This document shows positions 1-29,129 of a stretch of DNA of 64,000 nt, one piece after another; within the stretch, counting starts at the first letter, position 1; each line of letters begins with the position of its first letter. The notes under the pieces were generated by a model. The model had not been told where the DNA came from. It searched no databases and saw only the letters and a program-made list of their open reading frames with translations. The DNA is from Amblyomma americanum (lineage: Eukaryota > Arthropoda > Arachnida > Ixodida > Ixodidae): assembly GCF_052857255.1 (NCBI RefSeq), contig NC_135497.1, forward strand, positions 186,100,084 to 186,164,083. Direction: 5' to 3'. The position numbers and the translations under genes are program-made.

Positions 1-1278
1 CTTCCATTACGGCGCGGCTCGGGTGTCCACCGAGATATGTGAGACGGTTACTGTGTCATTTCCTTTCCTCAAAAACCAAACAAAACTAGTCAGCCGACGG
101 TGTTCATAGTTCATTGGCGTTGGCAACTTTGAAAAGGCCGTTCATTTTCACGAAAGGAAAGACGTAATAATAAACGTAATAATTGGTTTTTGGGGAAAGG
201 AAATTGCGCAGTATCTGTCCCGTATATCGTTGGACACCTGAACCGAGTCGTAAGGGAAGGGATAAACGAGGGAGTGAAAGAAGAAAGAGGTGCCGTAGTG
301 GAGGGCTCCGGAATAATTTCGACCGCTGGGGGATCTTTCACGTGCACTGACATGGCACAAGACGCGGGCGCCTTAGCGTTTATCCACCATAAAAATGCAG
401 CCGCCGCGGTCGGGTTCGAACCCGGGAACTCCGGATCAGTAGCCGAGCGCCCTAACCGCTGAGCCACCGCGGCGCACAACCGGCTCCGTGTGTCAGCGGA
501 GACCTAAATCTCGCTTCCATGCACGTGGCGCTGGTATCCAACTGCAAAAGACTGCTTTGATTGCGTTCCCCACACTGGATAGGCAGCGCGCCCTCCCTGC
601 CACCCTGGGAGGTGGCACGCAGTTAATGGTTGATCGCGAGATCTTGATCAGTAAACGAACGCAGCGGCCTAGCTATTGCTGCAGTGCCGCATGTCAGCCA
701 CAACGCTGTCAGCGCTATTGCATTCAGGCCACATCTCTCTCCCACCACTGCCACGTGCATCAAATCACGAATGAGGCGTCCGCATATCCAGGCAGTCAGT
801 TATGCGCCCTTCCTTTATACAACTCCATCATCGTCTAGAACATTGTCAACGCCAAGAACACTGTGAACGCCGACACCTTTCGCTTTGTATACCCTAGATT
901 AACTGAGCTACTCCACATTAATTTTTTGCAGTTGCATGCCAACGCCACGTTACATGAAAGCGAAAGTGAGGTGTCCAATGACCCAGGGAGCCAGTTGTGC
1001 GCCTTTCCTTTCGTAAAAATGAGCGGCTTCGACGTTGTCAACAACACCAATGCACCAAATGAGCGCCGGCGGCTCATTTGTTTTTTGTTTTGAGGAACGG
1101 AAATGGAGCAGCAACTGTCTCATATGTCTCGGTGGACACTAGATCGAATGGATAAATACGGGATGGAAACAAGAAAAAAGAAAACTTGAGAATCGAATTT
1201 AAGGAAAGGTGTGGCGCTACGTAGCGGCGGAATACCTATGGCTCGGTGCAACTAGTGGCTCATGCGCAGTAGTGACTA
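1..1278. mobile_element. Foldback element, unit 1 (left arm cut by window start)
   Basis: The right arm 1000-1278 is the inverted counterpart of the left arm, of which only 1-165 is visible here. The interior 476-999 has no recognised coding. A SINE is nested next to the left arm. Confidence 0.65.
166..475 (-). mobile_element. tRNA-derived SINE nested in foldback element, unit 1
   Basis: On the minus strand it begins with a tRNA-like head holding an A-box (GTGGCTCAGCGGTTAGGGCG) and a B-box (GGTTCGAACCC). The body matches the other SINEs here, and the tail is TAA-rich. The wording resembles hard-tick SINEs such as Ruka; that comparison is from memory. No clear target-site duplication is seen. 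Confidence 0.85.
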
Positions 1279-4200
1279 GACACGCTTACCCGAAATGGGC
1301 CGCTGGCTATAGCCTAGCGTAGCTCTCGCTACAAACAATTCCATCCGCCTTTGACACAACACCACATCACTCAGAAAAACGCATAGGTAGCGCATTACAC
1401 AAGGAAGGGAGGCGGCCGTCTGCGGGGACAATCCGGCATAAAACAAAATATTGCAGACAGATATAACACAGGATATGAGCACAGCTGGCGGTTCTCCCTC
1501 CCCTGTGTTCATGTCATTTGTCACCCGCTTTACGTAGGGACTCGCTTGTGTCCCGTAGATTGTGTTCTGTAGCCGAGTACAATGCGAGCCATGACTTGTT
1601 GAATCGTTTGCAGACGTGAACATATATTTTGAACTTCTTTCACCCGTCGCATTATCGGGAACTTCCGCAAGCTGTTAACTCCAACTCTGTTGAGCGTTGT
1701 TTATCTCTCTTCTCGCTACCTCCACCATGCAGCATAAGTATTGTTTTTTCCGCCCAGAGCATGGCTTTCTTTCATGCCCAGCTTTCTGTGACATCTACTA
1801 CTTGTGCCATCTACCGGCAGTGGCGGCGACAGGGAGCGTAACTGAATGGGAAGAGGTACAAAAAAAAATCGTAAAACGTGAACAAAATCACCTACAGAAA
1901 TGCTTCGGGGATTTGTGTAATATACACTTAGCTGAGGAATGTGCCGAAGTTTCTGTCCTGTGCTATTAATACACGAGCTTCCCAGCGCGTTTGAATATTA
2001 TGCGATGCTGCCTACGAAGGGGGCCAAAGTTTTGGCATTTTTACAGACTTTGAAACTGTATAGCACCGTAACACGAATAGATATCGAAAATGCTTCCCGG
2101 TTTTAGGTACCCAAATATATGGTGTTTAAAATGGTGTGCAACGATCTGGCATAGCTTTGATCAAGAAGCTTCCTGAGGCCTTATAATTGAAACGTGATAT
2201 TGCCTAAAATATGAAAGATGGCGCCCGGCACCGAGCTACGCTACAGAAATACTGCTGAAGTTGCGTACATTCCGACGCTTATCTTTTTATCGGGTGACTT
2301 TTGCCTTGCAGACAAGAACACATGTCAGAGCTCGAACCCAGTGTCTCGACCGGAGCTTTAAATAAAGAAGGTTGTTACGATGACCATGCTTTAACGCAGC
2401 TACATAAAATATTCGCGGCTGTTCATATATGCTTGTCATGGAGCAACTTTGCAAATTTTCAGCCCTTTGCTATTATTTAAAAAGTTTATTGGGGCGTGTG
2501 ATCATGATATATTAGGGTATGAGAGCTAGCTCGCCTGAATTGTAGCTATTCTTGTTACTTTTAAAGAGCGTAGCGGCATTCAAACGGCCGACATCAAAAA
2601 GTATTCGCGGATATAAATGTTTACGTTTATTCTTTCAATACTTATTTAAGAAAATTTGATATAGCTTTACTCAGAAACATTCTGAAGCTGTTCAGCTGTT
2701 GTCGGCCAGAACACAGAATATGGAGTCTAGAAGCAAATAGCGTCTATATAGAAGTTCAGGTTGTTACTGTCACGTTCACCTGTAATGCTTTCAAATTAGT
2801 GACTCTAGCGTTGTCCGAATATGGTGACTCGAGTTTGCACTTAGAGTTCTAGCCTGGGTTCAGAACCTTTTGTTTTGGTCAACTAATTTTAATAAATGTG
2901 CTCGTTTCTGTAGAAAATATATTAGTATGAATGTATGAATGAAAAATTTCACGCATGATCACTATTCATACTTTTATTGCTGCAGCTATTGGCGACTTTT
3001 TTGCTGTTCTTTCATTCTGACTTCTGTAATATGCATGCATGATGTATTGCCGGGATCCATCCTGTGTAACACAATTGAAAAAGTGAGGCTTCGCTTTTGT
3101 GGTACGAAACTTCGCTTTTAAAGATACCGCAAGATACCGCCAACTTTTTTCCATTTTGCAAACAAATTGGTGAATTTAATTGTGTCCACTTCTGGGCTAC
3201 GAGAAAGCGCTTTTACATGGACGTCATCAAGGAAGCATTTCATAACGGTATATATAAATGGTAAATATTGTGGCTGTCGCAATTTGCAACGCTGCCAGCC
3301 GCTACGCTGCCAGTCGCTGCTACGCTGCTTCGTCGGCCGATTGTCATGATATCGCATTTAATTCTCCCGCACCTCCCAGAGTGACATCGCAAGTTGCCGC
3401 CATGTGCAAGAGGGTTAAACACGGATTAAAAGGGTTAGTCGCGATGTCATATCAATCGTCTGAAGCGACTGTCTTGACAGCCTCCTTTCAAGAACGTTTG
3501 CATCTGTCCTTTGAGGCTGGGCTGTAATCATTTTAAGCAATAAATTTTTCTTTTTCACCAGTATAATAGATGAGTTGCGTTATCGCAAGCAGCATGCTTT
3601 TAAGATTCATCTTCTTCAAAATGCTATGAAAACGTCTAAAAAATTGACCGCCAATCGCAAGATCAAAGGATGTCAAGGGGTATAAATTAGAGGGGGAAGA
3701 AAAATAAAAAACAACTAAGTGTCCTGCCCACGCCAGTACCAATACTACATTGAGACTGTTAAAAGAATGAAAACTAGAAGTGCCCCCCGTTAGGACGGCC
3801 AATGAAAATCAAGAGAACCACCCCCACAAATACATTCGAAGAGAGAGGGAACGGGTGGGGGGGGGGCGGCAAAGTCTTGCACAGGGTGCCGGGTGATGTA
3901 AGGCCGGCTCAGGACCCAGCCGCTATGCCCACCTTTCAGCGTACGCGAAATGCAACAACGCTCCGGCTGTTTACCCCCGGGGGGTCGAATTAGTTCGAAG
4001 CGCTCCAGTGCGCTGTCCCTCATAGCCTGTAAGGAACTAATTTGTATAATTTCATTGTAGCTTTTCCCAGTTCCCAGGTTACTCTGCCTGCAGCAGCTTT
4101 GATTTCTGTGGTCAGGTGAAAAACTAATTATACTGCACTGAACAATACTTTCGCTTACTTTGGAAGCAGCAGCGTTTGGTAAATCAAACCAAATACAATT

Positions 4201-5569
4201 GTAATAGAGAGGTAGAGCGCAACAAAAATAACCAGACGGTAAAAAGGAATGGATACCAATAAAATAAGTCACGAATTGCATTCTATGTTACAAAGTTAAT
4301 GAGACTATCAAATAGGCGGGGATGTCATTATAGCAGGCGGGGATGTCATTATAGCACGTAGCGGAAAGCACAATGTCAGCAAATTACCATGAATGAAGGG
4401 GAAGCCTTCGCAACGATAACACTCATGGGAAGTGATCTGTTACGTTTACAGTAATATTCGAAGCACTGGAGGTTATATTTCTTTTCTCCTATGCACCTTT
4501 GGGGAGTAAATCGAGCAAATGTAATAGGTTATTTTCATGGCGTCGCTGTCAATAAACTTGCACTTGCCACACTATCTGATAGCTGGTGCGGAAGGGGTTA
4601 TAACTTCCCCGCAAAAAGGCAAGGACAAGGGCTATAGTTCCGACATAAAATATTTTATTATACACTTTTTATACAACATTTGGAAACAAAATGTGTACAG
4701 TCAGAATCACATAGCGTCATTACCTTGTGTTCATGTTACATGTACAACCAGAACGATGCACTCCAAACGTAACGAATATGAATATAACTAAACACACTTC
4801 ACAGCAACATGGCATACAAAAGAAGCAATACTTTGCGAAAAGAATAAAGAACAAGGCAAACTTTTAATCGGTTGCCAAACAAAATGAGTCAGCAAAGAAG
4901 GACATACAAATGAACATAAATGATGGCATTGAATGTGCGTAGTATTGCAGTCGTCACTTTTCTCGAGCCTGTTTGTGCGCATTGTTCACTTGATGCCAGT
5001 ATCATATGATCTACGCCCGATACGACCAATCAGTTTTCTTAAATTCGCTGCAAATTTTTTTCCTGCTGCCCCGCAGAACTCAAAGGCGTGTGTGCATGTT
5101 CATTTTCAAAGCACCCCCCCCAAGTATTTTTATAGCTGTACTGATTGCGTTATAAATCGGTTATCCATGGTTTGTTTACAGAAAAGAATTTTCTTACGCA
5201 AAAGACAAGCCAAAATATCATTTTATAAGTGACAACTGCAATACTTACAAAACACACATATCACATTTATATTGCACCAAAAATTGCTCAAGGCATATAA
5301 GGCAGTTAAACAGTCACATAATACAAATACACTATTTTTAGTACACACCGAACACTCCTTTAGAAGCAGGTTACATAAGGCATCAGGAACAGTACTCTTC
5401 ATCTTCAAGCAGTGATTCACTTTCTAAACTAGAGGTACAACACAGCACTATAAATATAAGAGGAAACAAGCAAAATTAAAAGGCACATCTCACCACATAA
5501 CTGTTATCTCCTCCTATGGCTACAATCATTGCTTTTCTCTTTCTTTCCTTACAAGGTTGCGAAGTTTTT
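1279..5569. other. Intron 3, unassigned AT-rich stretch
   Basis: Between the foldback element and the antisense ORF I see no gene, RNA or clear mobile element, only the 21-bp duplication, a G-run near 3858 and a C-run near 5113 whose length differs between copies. The minus-strand frame 3790-4281 has no recognisable motif. Equivalents are 20499-24790, 39715-44008 and 58919-63214. Confidence 0.6.
4314..4355. repeat. 21-bp tandem duplication
   Basis: AGGCGGGGATGTCATTATAGC occurs twice without a gap. It is repeated at 23536-23577, 42751-42792 and 61956-61997; in the last, the second copy has GG to TT. Confidence 0.9.
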
Positions 5570-9869
<4,300 letters not shown>

Positions 9870-9902
9870 TTTGTGTGCAGTGCTTTTTTTCTTTCGGTTT
9901 AC

Positions 9903-9908
9903 AATAAA
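9903..9908 (+). terminator. Polyadenylation signal of copy A
   Basis: AATAAA 34 bases after the TAG stop, followed directly by a GT-rich stretch (gtgtttgtttgtcgtgg), the usual arrangement for cleavage and polyadenylation. Confidence 0.8.
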
Positions 9909-11599
9909 GTGTTTGTTTGTCGTGGATCCTTTTTTTGAGCCAGGTGCTTGTGCACTTTAGTATGTCGTAGGCCCGGACTGCGTCACAAGGATGGTCACGA
10001 AAAGCAGCTAAACCTTACTGTATTGCAATGTGCGCACATCTGTAAATAGCAGTGTGACCGCCGTTTTCGGCATTTTGACGAAACTCTAAAATCTGTTAAA
10101 ATCTTCTCATCGAACCGCTTTTAGAGCGAACGCAAGGTGATCAAGGAAAACTAGTTTTGATGAGCTATTATTGGTCTCGGATACTTCCTGTCTGATGATG
10201 TGGCAAATTCTCTGTGCTGTCGAAACTGATATGACAAGAGCCGGTTTTTAGAACATCGCTACGGAGAATACATTTTGCTTATTCTCAGTGTTACTTGACT
10301 GAGGTTATTTGGCATATTATCTAGCCATCTTTTGTCTCATATTTTTACGATTTTTAACAAAAATTTCAGTGACGGGATCTTCGTCAATACTAGGACGATC
10401 GAATCACTTTCCTTGAGAGACTCTTCTACTTGAGGCAAGGAAAACACGTTGAGAAGACGCCCACATCACATCAAGTAGCATTTGAGGCTGCTTGACCAAT
10501 TCATTGTTCAGCGATAGTCTAGCTCCTCGGGGCTGCTGAACCTGTAGCGATCTAACCACAAGGCCCATATCTCGTCCTTCTGTGAGCGGCATAGCCCTAA
10601 CCCGGGACGCAGCGCAAAAAGGTTCGTCGTCAAAGGCTTTGGCGATTCGCCACTGTGAGGAGCCCTCAACCCTTAATACTCAACGAACATTGTCCGTGTT
10701 GAATTCTGCGCTATTGATTCAGAATCCCTTAGCGTGGTGTCCACAGAAACGGAGGGTAGGTGCTTTGGAAACCACGCGAGCTTTCGTGATCTGAAAGCCC
10801 TATGGTTGGAGGCGGGAGCGATATTTCCGGCGAGGGCCTGGGGTAAACAGCTCTTTGTTTCTATAGCAGTTTAGCGTCAGCATCACCAGCTCTTAACGCG
10901 ATAGCGGTAAAGGCCCCGTTCACCCGAAAATCCAGAGCCGATGTTCGTGTTTTCGGTGTCGTGAGTGAAAAATCGCAAGCTCTTGATTGCCCAGGTATTG
11001 AATGCCCAGGTATTTTTGGATGCAAAGTACAGAACGACCGTTTGCATATATGGTAATTAACCGACTTCGCTACCGCGTTATACCCTTAGGGCGGAGCTTA
11101 AGTGATCCTTCCAAGTTTTGCATGGCAGGTAGGAAAGCGCTTCCTGATGTCCCTGAGGGGCTCAAGTATGTCTCCGTAGTACGTTTGCATTACAGGATAG
11201 GTTCCCACTTCGTCGGCTACCGTTTGGTTTTATGACCGCGAGCTGTGGCGTTCGTGATTTGATTCCCGGTGTGTAGAGCCCATTTTAATGTAAGTGGTTC
11301 TCAGCTGGTACCCCCATGGCGGAATATTTGGGAAGCCTTCTCGATGGGGCTACCGCTGGTGTAATTACGACTGATTGTCGGCGAGTCGAGGTTACTGTCA
11401 AGGATCTGTGCCATCTGTTTCCGTCGGCGACTGCGAGGATTTTCGTGGTCAAATAGCAGCCAGGTCGCGGCAGTGTAACGCGAAATTCGGCGACAACTCG
11501 TGCACTACTGGAGTGGAAACCGTTGCATTTTTATCGCCTTACCGTAATATCCGGTATACAGTCCGCACGCAGTGTATAGTCCGCAACGCACAATTTTGG
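9909..11599. other. Intergenic, no gene seen
   Basis: Between the poly(A) site of copy A and the first retroelement end. The part 10860-11000 reads like a worn dispersed repeat (AACGCGATAGCGGTAAAGGC, CCGTTCACCCGAAAATCC) but I cannot classify it. Equivalents are 29130-30820 and 48348-50039. Confidence 0.5.
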
Positions 11600-11860
11600 C
11601 TGCATATGGAATGTAAAACTTTTATTTCCAACAGTTTGAGAGGCTTTAGGCCCCTCGCCTAAACCACAGCCAGAATGTCCTGGCTTGTGGCGGCGTCTTC
11701 GGCCAGTTGTACGACCTTTGTCTGAATCATCAGATCGGTGCTGAATAGGAGAGCCTCCCATTGGTCAAGCGACAGAATTTTTTTCCCTCCAGGGGGGCAA
11801 AAGGGCATTTCCAATATATATTTTTGAGATCCGCGTTGTGGTGACATAGCTTCCACACAT
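11600..11860 (-). mobile_element. Retroelement 3' end with WEALL motif, unit 1
   Basis: The minus-strand frame ends with LDQWEALLFSTD, then a short helix-like stretch and a stop at 11659. GGAAATAAAAGTTTTAC follows. The WEALL ending plus an ATAAA-GTTTT terminus is a pattern I associate with repeated elements of ticks. The element class is not resolved. Confidence 0.45.
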
Positions 11861-12761
11861 TTTAATATTGTGACGGATAATAAAGACTACACATACCTGG
11901 GTTCTGGAATGTATGAGTCTGGAGACGGCTGAAGAGAAAAAAAATACTACACTTTCCGCACTCGTTACATACACTATCAGAATCAGGCGTGCGAACAGCA
12001 CATAAAATTATATTTGGCGCAGTTCAAGTATCACAAAACGTGGCAATAGAGTAACCGTCGCGAACTTTGTGCCACATTCAGCGATGCTGAAAAAGAAAAA
12101 TGCTGTGCAGTGCATGTATACAGATGGTCCGCAAAGCGCAAAATATGAATTTTTTAGCATGTATAACTCGCAGACTTATACCAGAAACAATAGTATATGT
12201 TACATAATTTCTGCCCTTCCCCCTAAAAGAGCCGCTTGCTATATACATATATATATATATATATATATCAAATTCTTTCTCAGTATCAGGAAATGCTAGG
12301 CATCTCATGGCAAGGAAATATGCTACAGATTAGAAATTGCGACCTACACTGCGCTCATCATCCTCGTCCGTAGCGTTTTCCTCGTTCCATTTACTGACAA
12401 GCACAAGGCACTCCGAGCGTATGCAAATTCTAAAGCTTCATTTCGGTAAGCACAACGAATGAATGAGTCCGCTAACATTTATTTACTTACATTTAACCAC
12501 ATAAACGAACAGTTCGATCAGTGTTTAGTTTTTTTAACGGCAAGCTCATGATTCACTTAAAGATGACGAAGACGAGGTTTGCGACGTTCCGCGATGTGTT
12601 CATCTCTAAAAACTCAGATTTCCTTTAAATAATATAAGGCACACTTTTTACGCACTTCTTGGCCTTCGCCGGATTTTGAGCTGATCCCTCTTTATGGGAG
12701 TGTCATTAACCTTGCGAGACCAACGACAACCAAAGACGGTTGACCACAAATCACCTACTCC
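11861..12761. other. Intergenic, no gene seen
   Basis: Holds the TA microsatellite and otherwise nothing I recognise. Equivalents are 31082-31981 and 50301-51195. Confidence 0.6.
12240..12268. repeat. (TA)n microsatellite, unit 1, 29 bp
   Basis: TATATACATATATA run; longest of the three copies. Confidence 0.9.
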
Positions 12762-12773
12762 TTCAGTGCAGAT

Positions 12774-13086
12774 GTCCGCCGCGGTGACTCAGTGGTTAGG
12801 GCGCTCGACTACTGATCCGGAGTTCCCGGGTTCGAACCCGACCGCGGCGGCTGCGTTTTTATGGAGGAAAAACGCTAAGGCGCTCGTGTGCTGTGCGATG
12901 TCAGTGCACGTTAAAGAACCCCAGGTGGTCGAAATTATTCCGGAGCCCTCCACTACGGCACCTATTCATTTCTTCTTTCACTCCCTCCTTTATTCCTTCC
13001 CTTACGGCGCGGTTCAGGTGTCCAACGATATATGAGACAGATACTGCGCCATTTTCTTTCCCCCAAGAAACCAATTATTATTATTA
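12774..13086 (+). mobile_element. tRNA-derived SINE, intergenic, unit 1
   Basis: Full-length element with A-box (GACTCAGTGGTTAGGGCG), B-box (GGTTCGAACCC) and a (TTA)n tail. It is flanked by 12-bp duplications at 12762-12773 and 13087-13098 that differ at one base (TTCAGTGCAGAT and TTCAGCGCAGAT). Confidence 0.9.
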
Positions 13087-13098
13087 TTCAGCGCAGAT

Positions 13099-13734
13099 CG
13101 GGTTTGGGGTAGGTGTCGCATTTGTAAATATACCAGCGCAAAATGTAAGCCCATGTTACGGCAGAAGGGAAGACATCACGACAAATCCATTGCTCTCCTC
13201 ACTGTAGTCGCGTCTATTTTTGTGTACTCACTTCGTTTTTACAATGCGTGAGTATCGTTACAACTGATCCTGGTTGGACGAGCGTAATGGAAACGCCTGC
13301 TAGATGCTGCGGGCATCTTGGAAGCCTAAACGCGAGAAGCAACGCGCAAGCTGTGCAACATACTCTGAAAAGCTGTTAAAATTGTATGCACTGAATTTCG
13401 CGAGATAGGGGTCACAGTCATGTTCTCACAAAAAAAAATCCTCAGCATAATTAATCCAGTTAATGAACAATTTCGAGCGTAAGGAGGCCCGTACCAAATC
13501 GCACTCAGCTTGCCACCCTTACAAATGCTGGTAAGGAATTGTCTGTTTTGCTTCTGGGGCCTGATGTTTAATTCACAGGAAGTTATTTTAAACACCTGTT
13601 TTGATGCACAGCACGGGGAAGGCGCAAATGCAACCATTTTTCGCTTAATTTTGTACACTAGGTATGCGGATATCCATGGCTATTGAGGAAGGCTCCAATT
13701 TTGTTCCTCTTACGTTATGTTAAGGTCTGTTTAC
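13099..13734. other. Intergenic, no feature seen
   Basis: Lies between the young and the old SINE. A run of A near 13430 differs in length between units (eight A here, seven in units 2 and 3). Equivalents are 32319-32953 and 51533-52167. Confidence 0.6.
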
Positions 13735-13990
13735 ACAATGAACCCCATATCGTAGACGCCGCAGTGCCTTTGGCGGTCGTCTGCTGATACCAAGGTCGCC
13801 AGTTCGATTTCTGCCATGGCGGCCATATTTCGATGGAGGCGTAATACAAAAATACCCGTGTGCGGCAGCGACAAGTGGCGCATGTTAAAGATCCCCATTT
13901 GGGCTAAATTATTCTGCAGCCCTCCACTACGGTGTTCCTCACACCCCATGTGTCGGTTCGAGACGTTAAAGTCGACAATTACAAAAAATA
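13735..13990 (+). mobile_element. Old diverged SINE, intergenic, unit 1
   Basis: Degenerate copy of a second SINE type: decayed B-box (AGTTCGATTTCTGCC), then TTTCGATGGAGGCG, ACCCGTGTGC, GTTAAAGATCCCC and CCTCCACTACGGTG, ending with ACGTTAAAG and an A-rich tail. The same word order is common in tick genomic repeats (from memory). Confidence 0.6.
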
Positions 13991-14609
13991 AAATCTGGAG
14001 ACCAGTTTTTGTGTCGCGAAACAGGCTTCGCGTGGCGTTCTACTTTCTGTTCGTAATGATCGCGCCTGGCCCGTATCTGGCCTGGCCCCGGTTGATGATG
14101 ATGATAATGATGATGATTTTGTCCTCTGGTTGAATGGTACGTACCCACGGTGGGGGATTGGACAGGTTACATTGGCCCCGGTTATCTGCGCACCAGGGGT
14201 TCCAGCAGAAATTCCGATATCCTTTCTTCTGACGGCGGACCCCGGATCCTTGGCTGCCATGTTGGTGAACGTCGCACAGTGAAATGTGATGCGCATGTCT
14301 AATCCTGTTATCAGCACCTGTGATGCTGGAGGTCAGAGCAAGCGGCTGTAAGTGGATTAGGCATACGCACGGCCTGTCGCCGTGCTACGTTCACCAACAT
14401 CAGACAATTGTCCGCGGGCAGTGTGCATACCTAACGCACCGAAAGCAGAACGCAACCCGGACCAAGGAACGGCAAGAGGCCCGTATTGTGAATCCACATT
14501 TACTAAAGAATTCCATGATCCATCAAAAGTATTGATCATTATACCTAGTAAAATCACTGCCCGGATGAACAATTTCTGCGCAAATTGTCTGTGTTAATAG
14601 CTTGCTGTT
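13991..14609. other. Intergenic, probable worn retroelement tail
   Basis: Contains a GATGATGATGATAATGATGA run at 14094-14113 followed by GTACCCACGGTGGGGGATTGG, a pairing typical of decayed retroelement ends; no coding is seen. Equivalents are 33210-33828 and 52424-53042. Confidence 0.4.
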
Positions 14610-14815
14610 CACCAGGAATATATTGGCACATAGCCACCCAATCTGAACCTGGCAACGTTTGGCAGAAGGTTAGGTGGGTGGATGAGATTAAGAGGTTTGC
14701 AGGCATAAGGTGGGTGCAGCTGGCAAAGGACAGGAATAACTGGAGAGCCATGGGAGAAGCCTTTGACCTGCAGTGAGCGTAGTCGGGCTGAAGACAGCGA
14801 TGATGATAATGACCC
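14610..14815 (+). mobile_element. LINE 3' end: C-terminal reverse-transcriptase ORF fragment, unit 1
   Basis: The frame 14618-14776 reads VRWVDEIKRFAG, then WVQLAKDRNNWRAMGEAF and a stop. This is the very conserved end of non-LTR retrotransposon ORF2 proteins (RWxDDIxxxAG, W, A-x-DRxxWRxLGEA). A GGGCTGAAGACAGCGATGATG stretch with a GAT repeat follows, as at LINE 3' ends. No reverse-transcriptase core is present, so it is a 5'-truncated copy. Confidence 0.75.
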
Positions 14816-14872
14816 ACCCAAACCCCCAACCCAACCTCCCATACCCACACCCAACCCCTTCCTCCCAATGGG
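14815..14872. repeat. C-rich low-complexity tract
   Basis: Imperfect CCCAACC/CCCACC repeats between the LINE end and the next retroelement end; also at 34034-34091 and 53248-53305. Confidence 0.7.
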
Positions 14873-15045
14873 AAGCCACTGTTTCGAGAGCACAAACCAG
14901 GATGACCAGCGCAGACTGATCGACCAGGCAAGCCCGATTGGAACAGATAATGAGGCCCTGGACTCAGGTCTCTAACCTCTTGTGGCTACAGTCAGGCTGC
15001 TGCTGCTGCTAATGATGATGAAATAAAGTTTTCCAATTGGTCGGT
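14860..15045 (+). mobile_element. Second retroelement 3' end of the same type, unit 1
   Basis: A decayed copy on the + strand: TGGGAAGCCACTG (decayed WEA), a GACCAGCGCAGACTGATCGA segment, GCT and GAT trinucleotide runs, and the terminus GAAATAAAGTTTTCC. It resembles 11600-11860 in order and ending but is in the opposite orientation. Confidence 0.4.
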
Positions 15046-15306
15046 AACATTCAAACTTTAGAACCGACCGCACGCGCACAAATCGAAAGGTTAGAAAAGT
15101 GAAAAAATTATGCTGCAGAATGCACGTTATTTCTTTCGAGCGAAACCAATTCCAAGCACAGAGAAAAGAAAGTAGAAGAGGCCGAGTTTGCCCCTGCAGC
15201 CAGTTGAGAGAACCCCGTTGTGCCGGAAGCTTTGCGATACGAAAAATAGTTCGCGTTGTACGGCGCATATCGTTTACACGGCATGCTGTACGTGAACTGA
15301 AGGTCT

Positions 15307-15315
15307 TATATATAA
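15307..15315 (+). promoter_or_regulatory. TATA box of copy B
   Basis: TATATATAA lies 205 bases before the ATG at 15512. With the usual spacing of about 30 bases, transcription would start near 15340 and give a 5' UTR of roughly 170 bases. The start site itself is not visible in the sequence. Confidence 0.6.
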
Positions 15316-15511
15316 GCTCTGAAACGCATTTACTATGGCAGGAACAGGCTGCGGCACTACTTTATGCGCTATTGAGTCGACACGCGTACACATAGGAACA
15401 GAGTTGAGGAAGAAGTGAGCGTTGATGCGGCGCAAGGCTACAAATGCGTGGACCCTTGACCCGGGCAGGCAGTCGGCATCTTGACAGCTGAGTCTCGGAG
15501 TGGCATCGAAC

Positions 15512-29090
<13,579 letters not shown>

Positions 29091-29123
29091 TTTGTGTGCA
29101 GTGCTTTTTTTCTTTCGGTTTAC

Positions 29124-29129
29124 AATAAA
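29124..29129 (+). terminator. Polyadenylation signal of copy B
   Basis: AATAAA 34 bases after the stop, with the same GT-rich downstream element. Confidence 0.8.

Noticed and set aside
413..476. tRNA gene candidate (A-box and B-box present), and similar ones in the other SINEs
   Set aside because: The tRNA-like head continues into the shared SINE body and TAA tail, and recurs at several sites. It is a SINE promoter, not a functional tRNA gene.
111..479. Minus-strand protein frame recurring in SINEs ([11 protein letters not shown]...)
   Set aside because: Translation of the SINE body; the same peptide appears wherever the SINE does.
3790..4281. 163-codon minus-strand frame repeated in the units
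   Set aside because: No motif or recognisable composition. In unit 2 a G-run length change alters its end. Repetition follows from the array, so conservation is not evidence of coding.
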